Assembly: GCF_046630445.1 (NCBI RefSeq)
Contig: NC_092341.1
Span: 9,113,501 to 9,177,500 of the forward strand
Reading direction: 5' to 3'
Length of the DNA stretch: 64,000 bases
From: Rutidosis leptorrhynchoides
Lineage: Eukaryota > Streptophyta > Magnoliopsida > Asterales > Asteraceae
Positions 33,650-46,335 of the stretch are shown here, piece by piece. The first letter of the stretch is position 1. Every line of letters begins with the position of its first letter. A program made the position numbers and the translations under genes. The notes under the pieces are model-generated. The model searched no databases. It was given only the letters and a program-made list of their open reading frames with translations, and had not been told where the DNA came from.

Positions 33650-36600
33650 GAATCGGAGCGCGTCCTCGCGGTCCAAGCCGCATGACAAGCCGGAAGATAA
33701 ACCAAAACAAACTCTTCGGATTCCCACATAAACTCGGAACCCTTTCGATGTCGCCATTGCACTTTGTAAGTTTTAACTTCCTTGTTTCGCAACATCTTAA
33801 CCTTCTCATCAAGAATAGTTATCGGTTCTTCAACGTACTCTAGCTTGTTGTTCAAGGTAATCTCATCTAATGGCACCCAAGTCGAGTCATCCGCAAGACA
33901 CTTACGGAGATGGGAAACATGAAATGTGTTATGAATTCCCGCAAGTTCTTCGGGTAACTCTAGTCGATAAGCAACCTCACCAACATGAGCCAAAACCTTG
34001 AAGGGTCCAATAAACCGAGGAGCTAACTTTCCTCGCTTTTGAAACCGGATAATACCCTTCCATAGAGATACCTTAAGCATCACCATGTCACCTTCTTGAA
34101 ACTCAATCGGTCTCCTACCTTTATCGGCATAAGATTTTTGTCTATCTTGCGCCGCCTTTAGTAGAGCCCGAATCATCTCAATCTTATTATTCGTCTCTAA
34201 AACCAAATTGGTACTCCCGATTTCTCTTTGACCCATTTCACCCCAACAAATACGAGTTTGACACCTACGCCCATAAAGCATCTCATAAGGTGGCATTCCA
34301 ATACTAGTGTGGTAACTATTATTGTGCGAGAATTCCACCAATGGTAAGTGCTCATCCCAACTACCACCGAAATCAATAACACACGCCCTTAACATATTCT
34401 CCAACATTTGATTCGTACATTCGGTTTGACCATTCGTTTGAGGATGATACGTCGTGCTCATTTTCAATTGAGTACCCATATCTTCATGAAACTTATTCCA
34501 AAACCGAGAAGTGAAACGAGTATCTTGATCCGAAACAATAGATATAGGAACCCCATGTCTCGATATCACCTCCTTGATAAACAACTTGGACAAAGTCTCC
34601 GACGATATCGTTTCCCGAATGGGAAGAAACAAAGCACTCTTCGTCAATCTATCAACTATCACCCAAATCGTATCATATTGGGTTCTCACCTTCTTTGGTA
34701 ACTTGGTAATGAAGTCCATGGTAATGTGCTCCCATTTTCATTTTGGAACTTCCAATGGTTGTAACTTACCATACGGCTTTAACTTGCAAACACGTGACGC
34801 ATTGTTCAACATACTTAACAACATCACGTTTCATGTCGGGCCACCAATACTCTTTCTTCAAGTCATAGTACATCTTTGTTGCACCCGGATGAATGGAATA
34901 CTTTGACTTATGTGCTTCATCAAGTAGCACTTGTCGGTAGCCACCCATCTTAGGCACCCACACTCTTCCTTGAAAAGACAACAAACCATGCGGCCCTAAA
35001 GTAATAGACTCCGTTTGCCCCACAATCCGCTCTTCATGTTTGTTGTGAACGTACACTTCTATTTGAATCTCACCAAGCTTTACAAGAAAATCATTAGTAA
35101 TGATCATGCGTAACGACCCTACTCGTATTTCCGGATGTTGACTCTTTCGACTTAACACATCCGCGACCACGTTCGCCTTACCCGGATGATAAAGTATTTC
35201 GCAATCATAATCCTTTACCACATCCATCCACCTACGTTGACAATAATTCAAATCTCGTTGGTTAAAGAGGTGTTTCAAACTCTTATGATCCGAATAAATC
35301 GTACACTTGACACCATACAAGTAGTGGCACCAAATTTTCAACGCATGTACCACCGCCGCCAATTCAAGATCATGAGTCGGGTATCTCTTTTCGTGTTCCT
35401 TTAATTGTCGAGAGGCGTAAACAATGACTTTACTTCTTTGCATTAGAACACACCCGATTCCATTTAACGAAGCATCACAATAAACCGTCATATCTTCAAT
35501 TCCTTCCGGTAATACCAACACTGGAGCTTGACACAATTTCTCCTTCAATAATTGGAAAGCAAGTTCATGCTCGTTTTTCCAATTAAACCTCACGTTCTTC
35601 CTTGTTAACTTCGTCAAAGGAGAAGCAATTTTAGAAAAGTCTTGGATAAACCGACGATAATAACCGGCCGACTTGAGAAAACTTCGAATTTCCGTAGGCG
35701 TAGTCGGTTTTACCCAATTCTTCACCATTTCTATCTTCCCGGGATCTACTTGAATACCTTCTTTATTCACAATATGGCCAAGGAATTGAACTTCCCTTAG
35801 CCAAAATTCACATTTGGAGAATTTAGCATACAACTTCTCCTTCCGCAACTTCTTCAACACTTCATGCAAATGGTGCTCATGTTCCTTCATACTCTTAGAA
35901 TAAACAAGTATGTCATCAATGAACACAATTACCGACTTGTCCAACATAGGTTGGCACACTCGGTTCATAAGATCCATGAATGCCGTCGGTGCATTCGTAA
36001 GACCAAAAGGCATAACTACAAACTCAAAATGCTCGTAACGAGTTCAGAAAGCCGTTTTCTCTATGTCTTCCTCACGGACCCGCACTTGATGATAGCCGGA
36101 CCGTAAGTCAATCTTAGAAAAATACGTTGCACCTTGGAGTTGGTCAAACAAATGGTCAATCCGAGGCAATGGATAACGATTCTTGATCGTCACTTTGTTC
36201 AACTCCCGATAATCGATACACATCCGCATACTACCATCTTTCTTTTTAACAAAAAAAATCGGAGGACCCTATGGCGAGGAACTCGGTCGAATAAAACCCT
36301 TTTCAAGTAACTCTTGGGTTTGATTTAACAACTCTTGCATTTCCGTCGACGCTAAACGATAAGGAGTTTTAGCAATGGGAGTAGCTCCCGGAACCAACTC
36401 AATGCGAAATTCGATTTGTCTTTCAGCCGAAACACCCGGTAACTCATCTGGAAAAACATCTTCAAATTCATTAACCACCGGAATTTCATGAATGGATGGT
36501 AGCTCATCACGAGTATCAATGACATGGGCAAGAAAAACCATACCACCAGTCTTAAGAAAACGTCTTGCCCGTGCATAAATGCATTGTGGTACGAGTCTTC

Positions 36601-37501
36601 TTCGTTTATCACCATGAATAATCAACTCTCCCCCACTTGGGGTCTTGACATGAATAAACTTTTCATGACATGCAATATCAGCTCTATAACGATCGAGCCA
36701 ATCCATACCAACAGCAATATCAAACTCACCCAAGGTCATCGGAAAGAGATCGATTTTAAACGTTTCGGTACCAAACACAACATTACAATCTTTACACACA
36801 TCAACCCCTAGCACCGTCTTACCATCCGCTATTTTAACTTCTACCAGATGACTTAACTTAGCTAGTGGTTTATTAAGCTTAGGCACAAATCGAGGCGACA
36901 CAAAAGACAAATTAGCACTGCTATCAAATAATATCCTTGCCGGATTAGAGTTAACCATGAAAGTACCTCAGACAACTTCATTGGATTGCTTGGCCTCATC
37001 ATTGGTCATCAAATAGTTTCACCCCTTAGCCGTGCCCGCCGCCTGCTCCAACCTCTTAACATTATCATTATTCAAATCGGGACACTCCGGCCTTCGATGC
37101 CCTTCTTTACCACAATTGTAACAAGTAAGTTTGGTTGTAGTAGATGGTTTGGTGCAATCACGGGCCATATGCCCCTTTCGTCCACAATTGTGATAAGAAT
37201 AAGGAAAATCTCCGGAAGCACCTTTCTTCACACTACCAACACTCTCGGAGCCCTTCTTGTTCTTCTTGTTTGAAAAGTTCGAATGACTAGTAGCTTCAAA
37301 CTTCCTTTTGCCAAAAGTAAAGCCACTCTTTCTCAACACAAGCGCCTCAAAACCTTTGGCCATATTGAACAACTCATCAAAACTCTTCACCACATTTACA
37401 CTAATCTTATCTTGATAACTATCGTTCAAGATTCGATAGAAGTCTTCCTTCAACATTTTATCATTCCCGACATACTCCGGGCAAAATTGGGTCTTGGACA
37501 A
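33650..37501 (-). pseudogene. Element 2 gag-pol remnants
   Basis: Fossil coding region, several breaks. Reading 5' to 3' on the minus strand: gag with two zinc knuckles (CYNCGKEGHRRPEC and a less regular one) at about 37.0-37.5 kb; protease region at about 36.7-36.96 kb (active-site loop partly altered, LFDSSAN); RT at about 35.6-36.3 kb with [10 protein letters not shown]; RNase H ([23 protein letters not shown]) at about 35.2-35.5 kb; integrase with the [18 protein letters not shown] zinc region and DRLTKSALF / SDQDTRF / TDGQ-like NGQTE blocks at about 34.2-34.95 kb; then the GPF module and chromodomain-like tail at about 33.65-34.05 kb. Family: Ty3/gypsy chromovirus. Confidence 0.88.
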
Positions 37502-37522
37502 GAAAACGGATTTGAGAATGTT

Positions 37523-40499
37523 TGTGATGCCCCATACAAAACCATCGTGTACGAATCATCAACAACATGATCATTACAAGGTCAAATACTATATGCTGTT
37601 TCAAAATAAGTTTGCATTCATAAAATGAAGTGACGTTTTAACCAACGTCAAATGTTTAACAACCAAAAGGATGCTTCTACGAATAGCAAGCAATAATTGT
37701 ATGTGACCCATAGGTCGTTACAAATACATCGTTTCAAAAGTAATATAGTTTGAATGCAAAATAAATGTTTCAAGCGGTGACATCTCTAATTAGCGCAGCG
37801 GGTGTCTACAAAGCATGACTAGTACAGCGGAAGCAAGCAAACCTTAAGCACCTGAGAAAAACATGCTTAAAAACGTCAATACAAAGGTTGGTGAGCTATA
37901 GTTTAAGTATAACAGTAATGTAAGGTAGGCCACGAGATTTCAGTGCTTCAAACAGCGTTTCAAAACAGTATGAAAAGTATATGTATAACCGTGGGCACTT
38001 GGTAACTAACTTAACGTAATTAACACCCCCTAAAAGTACACTTGGCGAGTGCGTAAGTTTACGAAGTATTAAACACCCATTAAATGCTAGCGCTACTAGC
38101 CCGAGTGGGGATGTCAAACCCTATGGATCCATATCTAAGATTCGCGTTCACCGGTTCAAAGACCAATGACTAAACGTTACCGAGCTAAGGGGAAAGTTTA
38201 TGCCGTTGTATAACCCACACATATATAAAGTTTAAGTACTCGTGCCTAGTATGTAAAATGTAAAATGCGCATGTATTCTCAGTTCCCAAAATAGTTAAAG
38301 TAAAAAAGGGATGCAATAACTCACAGTGGAAAGTAGTAAAAGTCGATACGCGGGAATAGTAAGCAAATTGTTGGTCCGGAAGGTCCTCAACCTAAGTCAA
38401 AAGTTACTAAGTCAGTAAATCATTCCCAAAGGTTTAAAAGTATGTAAATTAGGTCTTAAGTACCATCATCATTCATCATTAAACAAAAAGTGTAAAATAA
38501 GTTTTAAGTCAAGACTAGGGTTTAAAATAAAGGCTGACTTCGTTCAGTCGCCACGGCCTCTATACAAACTGAAATGAGGTGAGACCAGTGGCCACGGATC
38601 CGTATATGAGTCCCCTATAGGCTGACCAATTTCCATAACCAAACTCGTCTTGTTTGACCGTGGTGACAGTTTAAGTGCGAGTAGGTCAGAAATTTCAGCA
38701 CAACGTTAATTGGGTGTAGTGACTTTCGGGAGGCCATAGATCCTAAACCGTAACTCGGATTAAGATGAGGTCTAAACAGAAAATCATTTACTCGAACCGA
38801 AATAACTGAAAATCAACTTTTCAGTAGCCCAGGTAGTATGATCAGTTCCAGAAACAGTAGTAAAGGTGTTCCGGTGGGTTCTCATCCTTGATGCGTATAG
38901 CCTCAAGTGTACAACTCGTTGATGGGTTTGCATCATTTTAACCAAGGTTTGACCATCATAATACTAGTGTAAGTCTAAGATATGTAGCACAACTCACTTA
39001 AGAGTTGTATGTAGTTTGATGAACTAAAGTTACATCAAGATCTTATATTCGACACATACATGAGTTCTACTAGTAATATTAAGCTATAAACTTGAAAGTA
39101 AACTAAATGAACAAGATCTTAAGTTGTAGAACTTAGATCTTATCTAGATCTTAAAGATCCTAGACTAGAAAGTCTAGATCTAGTGTTCTTAAGTTAGATC
39201 CTAAGTTATATAACTTGGATCTTAACTTTAATGAAACCATAAGTCATGAAACTTTGGTTTTAAATCTTGTAATGTGTATGTAAGCTTATAAGCTCTTGTT
39301 TACAACAAAATTAGAAGACCATAAGTTATATAAACTTAGATCTAACATAAGTATATGAAGTTATAATTAAAAAGTTATACTTCCATGTTCTTGAACTTAT
39401 AAAGTTAACTTTTAGTTTCAAGAAATATGAGATCAAGATTAACTAGTAATACTTGACCAAATTAACAACATCACAACTTTAAAGTACATAAAATGAAGAT
39501 ATAAACTAAATCTACAAGTAATAAGTTCATGGTTGTTCATACTTAGAAAGGTTCAAGCCAAGGCTTTGATCTTTAAGAAAGTAAACCTCAAGTTTACTAA
39601 CATGAACACAAGTATGCTTATAAAACTCATGAACTTTCTTTTTAACAAGTGTTATGGAGGAATCAAACTATAAACTTGATCCTCACTTGGTTCTTGTTTA
39701 TTCTTGAAATAACAAGATAATATGAAGAATAAAACTAGAAAGTTTGATTCTTAACAACAACAAACACCTACAAGTAATTAAACAACAAACAAAGACAAGT
39801 AAATGATGATTGATGGTGGCGGTTTTTGGACAAGAAAAAGAAAGAAAACCAAGCTTTGTTACTTACAAGTTTGAGAGAAAATGAGAGAGAAATGAAAGTG
39901 TGTGTAAAAGTGAGGAAATACAAGTGAATAAGTAATCAAAATTTGAAAATAAAATGACCCTCCCACTCCTTGATGGCCGACGGTCATGGAGGTCTCAAAG
40001 GGGTAAGTCACAAGCTAACTTTCATACATGGGGAGAAGGTGTAAGCTCAAAATATATTAAAGTTAAAGTGCATGGGAGCTTGGTGCAAGCATGCTTGTGA
40101 CAAGTCTTCTCATAGGCTTAATTAATCTTGCTTAAGCCTTAATAGTCACTTGTAACAAAATGGGCTTCTAATTAATCCATTAAGAGAAGTAGGGTGGGCT
40201 TCCAAGTCCATGTACATTTATAAAGCCCAAGTATGTAAGTATGTAACAAATAAATAAACAAAGCCCAAGTAATTAACTATTAACATTCGTTAATTAAAAA
40301 TGATTAATAATAAATAATCATGAACGTAAATAATATTCAAAATATTATTCGTGAAAAGTACACGTGTCACAAAGACAAGTCGGGCTATGAAAAGTTAAAT
40401 ACGGTAACAAGTAACACGTACAAGAACACGTTTATTAAAACACAAGCATTAATAATAAATTATTAATAATTTAACGTTGGAAAATCCAGGGTCGTTACA
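37523..40499 (-). repeat. Element 3, 3' LTR
   Basis: 2,977 bp. On the plus strand it starts TGTGATGCCCC and ends CCAGGGTCGTTACA; homologous to both LTRs of element 5 throughout. The inner flank carries AAATTTCGTCCCGAAATTTT, the complement of the chromovirus pre-LTR motif. AT-rich with many AGATCT-type words near 39.1-39.2 kb. No genes. Confidence 0.9.
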
Positions 40500-40535
40500 T
40501 TACCCAGCTATTAAAGAAAATTTCGTCCCGAAATT

Positions 40536-42413
40536 TTAAGCTGAGGTAGACGGAGGAGTCGGGAAAAGGTGAGGATACTTCTGCATCATTTGATCCTCTC
40601 GTTCCCAAGTAAACGCAGGTCCTCGTTTGGCATTCCATCGTACTCGGACGATCGGAATCTTGTTGTGTTTCAAAGTTTTGACCTCACGGTCCATAATTTT
40701 GACAGGTTCTTCCACGAAGTGGAGTTTGTCGTCAATTGTAAGTTCCTCCAATGGTATGACATGTTACGGTTCTGCAAGACACTTCTTCAAATTCGATACA
40801 TGAAAGGTAGGATGAACTGAGCTCAATTGAGTTGGAAGATCCAAACGGTAAGCAATGGGTCCAACACGCTCTAAGATATCGAAAGGACCAATGTATCGCG
40901 GGTAGAGCTTCCCACGTTTTTCAAAACGGATCACACCTTTCCAAGGCGCGACCTTCAACATTACACAGTCACCCATGTTGAATTCAAAGTCTTTACGTTT
41001 AAGGTTGGCATAACTATTTTGGCGATCCCGGGCCGTCTTTAGTCTCGCTTGGATTTGGACAATCTTCTCAGTTGTTTCATGGACTATCTCGGGTCCGGTG
41101 ATTTGCGTTTCGCCTACTTCGGCCCAACAAATAGGAATAGGCACTTGATGCCATACAACACTTCAAAAGGTGCGACATTAATACTCGAATGATAACTATT
41201 GTTATAAGAGAATTCGGCTAGCGGCAAATGCCTTTCCCAAGCCTTTCCGAAATCAATGACACATGCACGCAACATGTCTTTCAAAGTCTGAATCGTGCGT
41301 TCGCTTTGTCCATCGGTCTGCGAGTGATAGGCAGTGCTCATGTCGAGACGAGTTCCCAAGGCTTCTTGTAAAGAACGCCAAAATCTGGAAGCAAAACGGG
41401 GATCGCGTTCTGATATGATCGATAAGGGCAAACCATGACGAGATACAACCTCTTTTATGTATAGTTGAGCGAGTCTTTCCATCGTATCCGTTTACTTCAT
41501 GGCTAAAAAGTGTACAGATTTGGTAAGACGGTCAACGATAACCCAGATGGTATCGTATTCGCCCACCGTCTTTGGTAGCTTCGTAATGAAATCCATTGTC
41601 ATCCTTTCCTATTTCCATTGCGGGATTTCCGATTGTTGAAGTAACCCAGAAGGTTTCTGATGTTCGGCCTTAACTTTCGAGCAAGTCAAACACTTGCCGA
41701 CATAAGTTGCAACATCCTTCTTAAGATTAGGCCACCAATACTGTTCCTTAAGATCGTGGTACATTTTACCCGTTCTGGGATGAATCGAATATCTCGACTT
41801 GTGGGCTTCATCTAATATAAGGTTCCGTAGATCTCCATAACGAGGTACCCAAATTCTTCTGGTATAGCATCGGAGTCCAGTCTCCTTAACTTCGAATCAT
41901 GAGACGAGAATATTCAAGTATTCATGAGATATATTCTCCTCCTTGAGAGCCTCGTCTTGGGCTACTCGGATCTGGCTATTGAGGTTCGAATGAATGGTGA
42001 TGTTCAAGGCTCGGACACGAAGAGGTGCCATCCTCTCCTTTCGGCTCAAAGCATCAGCTACAACATTGGCCTTGCCAGGGTGATAACGAAGTTCACAATC
42101 GTAGTCGTTCAGTGTCTCGATCCATCGATGCTGTCTCATATTCAGTTGCTTCTGATCAAAGATGTGTTGGAGGCTTTTATGATCGGTGAAAATAGTGCTC
42201 TTAGTTCCATAAAGATAGTGTCTTCACAGCTTTAATGCAAAGACAACGGCTCCAAGCTCGAGATCGTGCGTTGTATAATTTTACTCGTGAATCTTTAGTT
42301 GTCGGGAGGCGTAAGCGATAACCTTTGTGCGTTGCATCAGTACACAACCAAAACCACTTTTCGAAGCATCGCAATAAATGACAAAATCGTCACTGCCTTC
42401 AGGAAGTGATAAG
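40536..42413 (-). pseudogene. Element 3 integrase, chromodomain and RNase H region
   Basis: Fossil pol part, several breaks. The chromodomain-like tail ([19 protein letters not shown]) is at about 40.55-40.73 kb, the GPF module and integrase core ([20 protein letters not shown]) at about 40.8-41.5 kb, and the tether between integrase and RNase H ([18 protein letters not shown]) at about 41.9-42.1 kb. It stops at the ATAAG duplication of element 4. Close relative of element 5. Confidence 0.85.
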
Positions 42414-42903
42414 TGATCATATACATAGGTTGTATATGTATATTTTATTTGCTACAGGCCAAGAGCAGAATTACGCGGACCCTAAAGCCAAGATATGCAA
42501 TATTCGTTAAAAATAAAGTGCAGTAGTTATGTATCCACGTTAATAAGAGACTGCGGTTTAATCCGCTGAGTTTTCGTGGATGGTTAGGTAATTCGCAGAC
42601 CGCGGATATCTTGAATACTATAAATATGGAGCATGGCCTCTCATTTATAGGTTGTTGATTCTCTGCCATTTTGCCCAGGCCTTTGTAATTTCCACTTGTG
42701 ATCTTGCCCAAGGGATTCTTACATCGCGCAAAGGTGAATTATGCTAATTAACAATCAAGACCGGGTCGGGGTGGTTGATCACTTGATAGTTAAAGTGAAA
42801 GACGATCATCGGGGCCCAAAATAATCATCAAAAATTCCATCCTTCATTATAATCTTATTGCACTCAATCCGTAATTAAGTAACCGCTAATTAAGGATTGA
42901 TCA
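42414..42903 (+). repeat. Element 4, 5' LTR
   Basis: 490 bp, ending GGATTGATCA, followed after two bases by the TGGCGCC primer site. A short minus-strand ORF (42445-42711) is repeated in the 3' LTR (48672-48938) and is not considered a gene. Confidence 0.9.
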
Positions 42904-43054
42904 ATTGGCGCCATCCGTGGGACATGTTTTACAAATTAAACTGAAATTTTTTTGTTTCGAGCCATCAAACAACTAATTCGTCGGTTTAATTTCAATCGTG
43001 TTTTTGTTGTGATGATTTACAGGTAATTTTTGAATATGCAATCAGTTGATCTGA

Positions 43055-45602
43055 TTGACAGTCACGATGACAAATGCAAAGCAAACTGGCATTTCTGCGA
43101 ATGCTGATGAACTGCCTGGCGATTTGCAGAACGTCATGGTATTTCTGTTGCAAACAAATGCTTGTATAACCGCGGGAAAATCGGTTCAGGAACCGATTGT
43201 TAAAACATCCACTGTAAACAACGCTAGTGATTCGCAGCCAGAAATTGCTGCTGAGAAAATGATTGCGCGCAGAACTTTGCTGCAAAATCGCGATGAAACA
43301 ATTACTGAAGGAAAGCGAATGAGGGCTTTGGCTGGAAAATCTAGTCTGCGAACTGAAAAAATTGGTGGCACCGCCATTGAACAAGCTAAGAAAGATGCTA
43401 AATGTAGTCGCGAGTCCCGTATACCGCGAACTTACCTATGGCCGTTAAATGATTCAGGATCACAGGTCGATCGCCTAGTTATTGAGCGAAACGATAGTGA
43501 TAGTGATAATGCAGAAGAGCGCGTTAATTTGAATTCTGCATATAACTCAAAAATGGCTAAGGCGCCAAGAGAGGAAAGCGAATTTTCTGATGATTCGAAT
43601 AGTGTGGAAGAATTTGTTAAAGTTCCACATATTAAGCGAAAACGCCCACCAATACCTTTCCCTCGTTATGGAGAAGAAGGTGAAGCATATGATGCTGCCC
43701 GCAGAGAAAATGCTCAAAATTTTTTGGCGGATGCTTTCAGAAGCATTGCGCCAAAATCAATGCAACATAAGTTTGATCAGCCAAATTTTTTGCAAGACAT
43801 GATTACCAAGTTTTGTCGGAGAATGCAGATACTCGCACAAAGAAGGCAACAGAAATCACTACTGCTGCGGACAAGTTTGCCCAGCATATTTCTGACTATC
43901 CAATTGTTTCTCCGCCGATCGTGCCGGTAACTCTGGGAGTCTATTCGGGTTTAACCGATCCTTTAGATTTTCTGCAACGCTTTGAAGAGGTGGTAAGCAC
44001 CTATAACTGGGATGAACCAGTTGCGTGTAGAGTATTCCCCATGGCTTTGCAAAGGTCAGCAAGGGAGTGGTTTCATTGTCTGCAATCTCGCAGTATTATT
44101 GGCTTAGTTGATCTTCGCGAAAAATTCTTGTTACAATTCCAAAATCTACTACCGCAGAAAAAGACGCATATCGAATGTCACGATATTAAACAAGGCAACA
44201 AGGAAACTTGAATGCGTTACTTACGCGGTACATCTACGAATGTCAAAAGATTCCAAGCCTGCACGAACATCAAAAAATCTCTGGATTTTTGCATGCTATT
44301 AATCCGCAGTGACATCCAACTCTGGTGCGAAGGCTGCGAAGAGATGTCCCGCACATTTTTACTAAAGTTCAACATGAAACATATGATTATCTCCGCGGTG
44401 GAGAGGATAGCACTATAACCCCTGCATGTGGGTGGGGTAGAGACAAAAGTTGGCGAGATGACAATGATTCTTTTCGTGATGGTAACAGTGACAATTATCG
44501 TGGACCAAGTTTTCCGCGGAAAAATAGCGGCGGTGCATACCCGCGAAATGACAGGTTTCAAGGGCAAAATGATAACCATGGGTATGGCCGTCGTGATCGC
44601 TATTCTACGAGAAAGTGGAACAATGAATCTTTCAATATCATTCAGATGCTAACAAAAACGCCTAAGGAAATTTTGTTACAAGAAAGAGTCGCTAAGTCTT
44701 TCCCTGATCCGCAGCCTTTGGGCGAGAATAGCAGGCGCGATCGGTCAAAGTTTTGTGTTTTCCATGATGATTATGGTCATGACACTAATCGCTGTAGAGA
44801 TTTGGCGGAATTTATTGCAGAAGCATACGAGCAAGGCAAGCTGGACCATTTAATTGCACAGAACACCACAAATGCGATTATAATGCCTACAGAAGCTAAC
44901 ACCTCAAATGCATCAAATGCGGTTGAGCGAAAGGCTCCCGCAGTGAGAAATCTGGGAGTAAAGATGGTGAATAAGAAAAAAAATCAGCGCGGAATTCAAG
45001 TAATTAATGTGGTAGAAGTGCAGGGCGAACTGTCAGTACTTCAAATTTCTGAGCAGATTGTAAGTTGGAGGTGCCCCTCCATTACTTTTCCTCCTGCAAG
45101 CTTGACCGCGAATGTTGATAAACCTGTGGTGGTTTCATGCCGCATTGCGAACACTGGTATAATGATAATGAAGGTACATGTGGATACTGGTAGCAGTGTC
45201 GATGTCATGTACGAACAATGTTTTAGCAAGCTGCTCGCGAACATTCAAGCTTTGATGAAACCTACTGCGGTTTCACTTGCTGGGTTCTTAGGAGAGTCAT
45301 CCTGGCCTTTTGGCCAGTTGGAATTGCAAATGGAGCTAGTTGATGAAAGCGATGAGTCACTAATGCGCCAAGCTTTATTGAATCTGTACATAATGCGAAA
45401 TCAATCGCGATTCAATATGATACTGGGGCGCACTGCTCTGCGCATGTTTGGCGCTATTCCTTCTACTATACATGGCATGGTTAAATTTTTTGCAAATAAA
45501 GGAATTGGCACGCTAATTTCTGCGGAGGTGGAGCCATTCTGCGCTATGTTCATGGCAAATGCGAATATGGGTCTTGAAGGACATTCAGTTAATCCTGAAT
45601 AA
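43055..45602 (+). pseudogene. Element 4 gag and protease region
   Basis: Fossil coding region of a Tat-type element, broken in a few places. The N-terminal half is charged and variable. The retrotransposon Gag core lies at about 43.9-44.2 kb (YSGLTDPLDFLQRFEE, REWFHCLQSRS). A downstream gag part (LTKTPKEILLQE, CVFHDDYGHDTNRCRDL) is at about 44.6-44.9 kb, and an aspartic protease with the catalytic DTGSSVDV motif and an ILGRTALRMFGA segment at about 45.1-45.5 kb. The ORF then ends; no pol enzymes follow. The likely mode is mobilisation by an autonomous relative. Confidence 0.85.
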
Positions 45603-46335
45603 GTGCGAAATCTTAAAAGTTATAATGAGATGCTAAGGCAAACTTCATCAATGTATGATATAATAATGTGAATATGATTGTTGCGTTTATTTTTGAACTT
45701 TGTAATGCGAAACAATAATGAATGAGGCAAAGTTAATTTCAGTGTTAGTAGTTGTTTCTTTAACAAAGCGAATGCATTGCATGTGGCCACACGTAGTGAT
45801 AATTTCACAGCATACAATTACTTATCTTTTATAACACTAAGTTAATGTTTGTTCTGCGGATACTTTAAGTAAAGTGGCATGGTCTTCGCTAAATATGGCC
45901 TACTTAAATGTTATAATAATGCAAAAATGCATTGCGAAATAATTTGTTAAAAACAAAGTGATGAAATTGCCCACTTGTGTTAATAATTGCGAAAGGATAA
46001 AATTTCCTAAGTATTTGATCTTGCCAATACTTAGATGCTTCGCAATGCTAAATTTGCCTAAGGATCGATTTGTCGGGCTTAGAAGATTCATAATGATTAA
46101 AAGATTGTTTCGCATAAAGTACGCTTTGTTATGTGCACAATAACGAATGTGAAAATGGCAAAGGGCAAGTCTGAATTATGAATATACGATAATGTAAAGC
46201 GCTATATAAATAAAAGAAGTTGCAACTGCGAATTGTTAGTAAGTCATTAATATTAAACGTGTAAACAATGCTGGTCATTACAAATAACGCAATTCAAGAT
46301 TGCGAGAATACATTCAAAAGCTAGCTAAGCCAAAT
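45603..46335. other. Element 4 spacer between gag-pro and antisense gene
   Basis: AT-rich non-coding stretch where an autonomous relative would carry its pol genes. Only short overlapping ORFs on both strands (45620-46143), none with a recognisable domain. It lies between the 3' ends of two convergent coding units. Confidence 0.5.

Larger units (their letters stand above)
31552..37522 (-). mobile_element. Element 2: degraded Ty3/gypsy chromovirus, 3' part
   Basis: Minus-strand element. Its 3' LTR is 31552-33635, starting (minus strand) TGTAACATCCCG and ending GGGTTGTTTCA, preceded by a clear polypurine tract CAAGTGGGGGAGAGT (33636-33650). Upstream are integrase and tail, RNase H, RT, protease and gag blocks, in that order away from the LTR. 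The gag is cut at 37522 by element 3, and the rest, including the 5' LTR, lies outside the window. The coding region is broken, with several lesions. It is the oldest layer of this nest. Confidence 0.88.

Noticed and set aside
42445-42711. 88-codon minus-strand ORF in element 4's LTR, repeated at 48672-48938
   Set aside because: It exists twice because of the LTR duplication, and ends and starts at arbitrary points. No domain was recognised.
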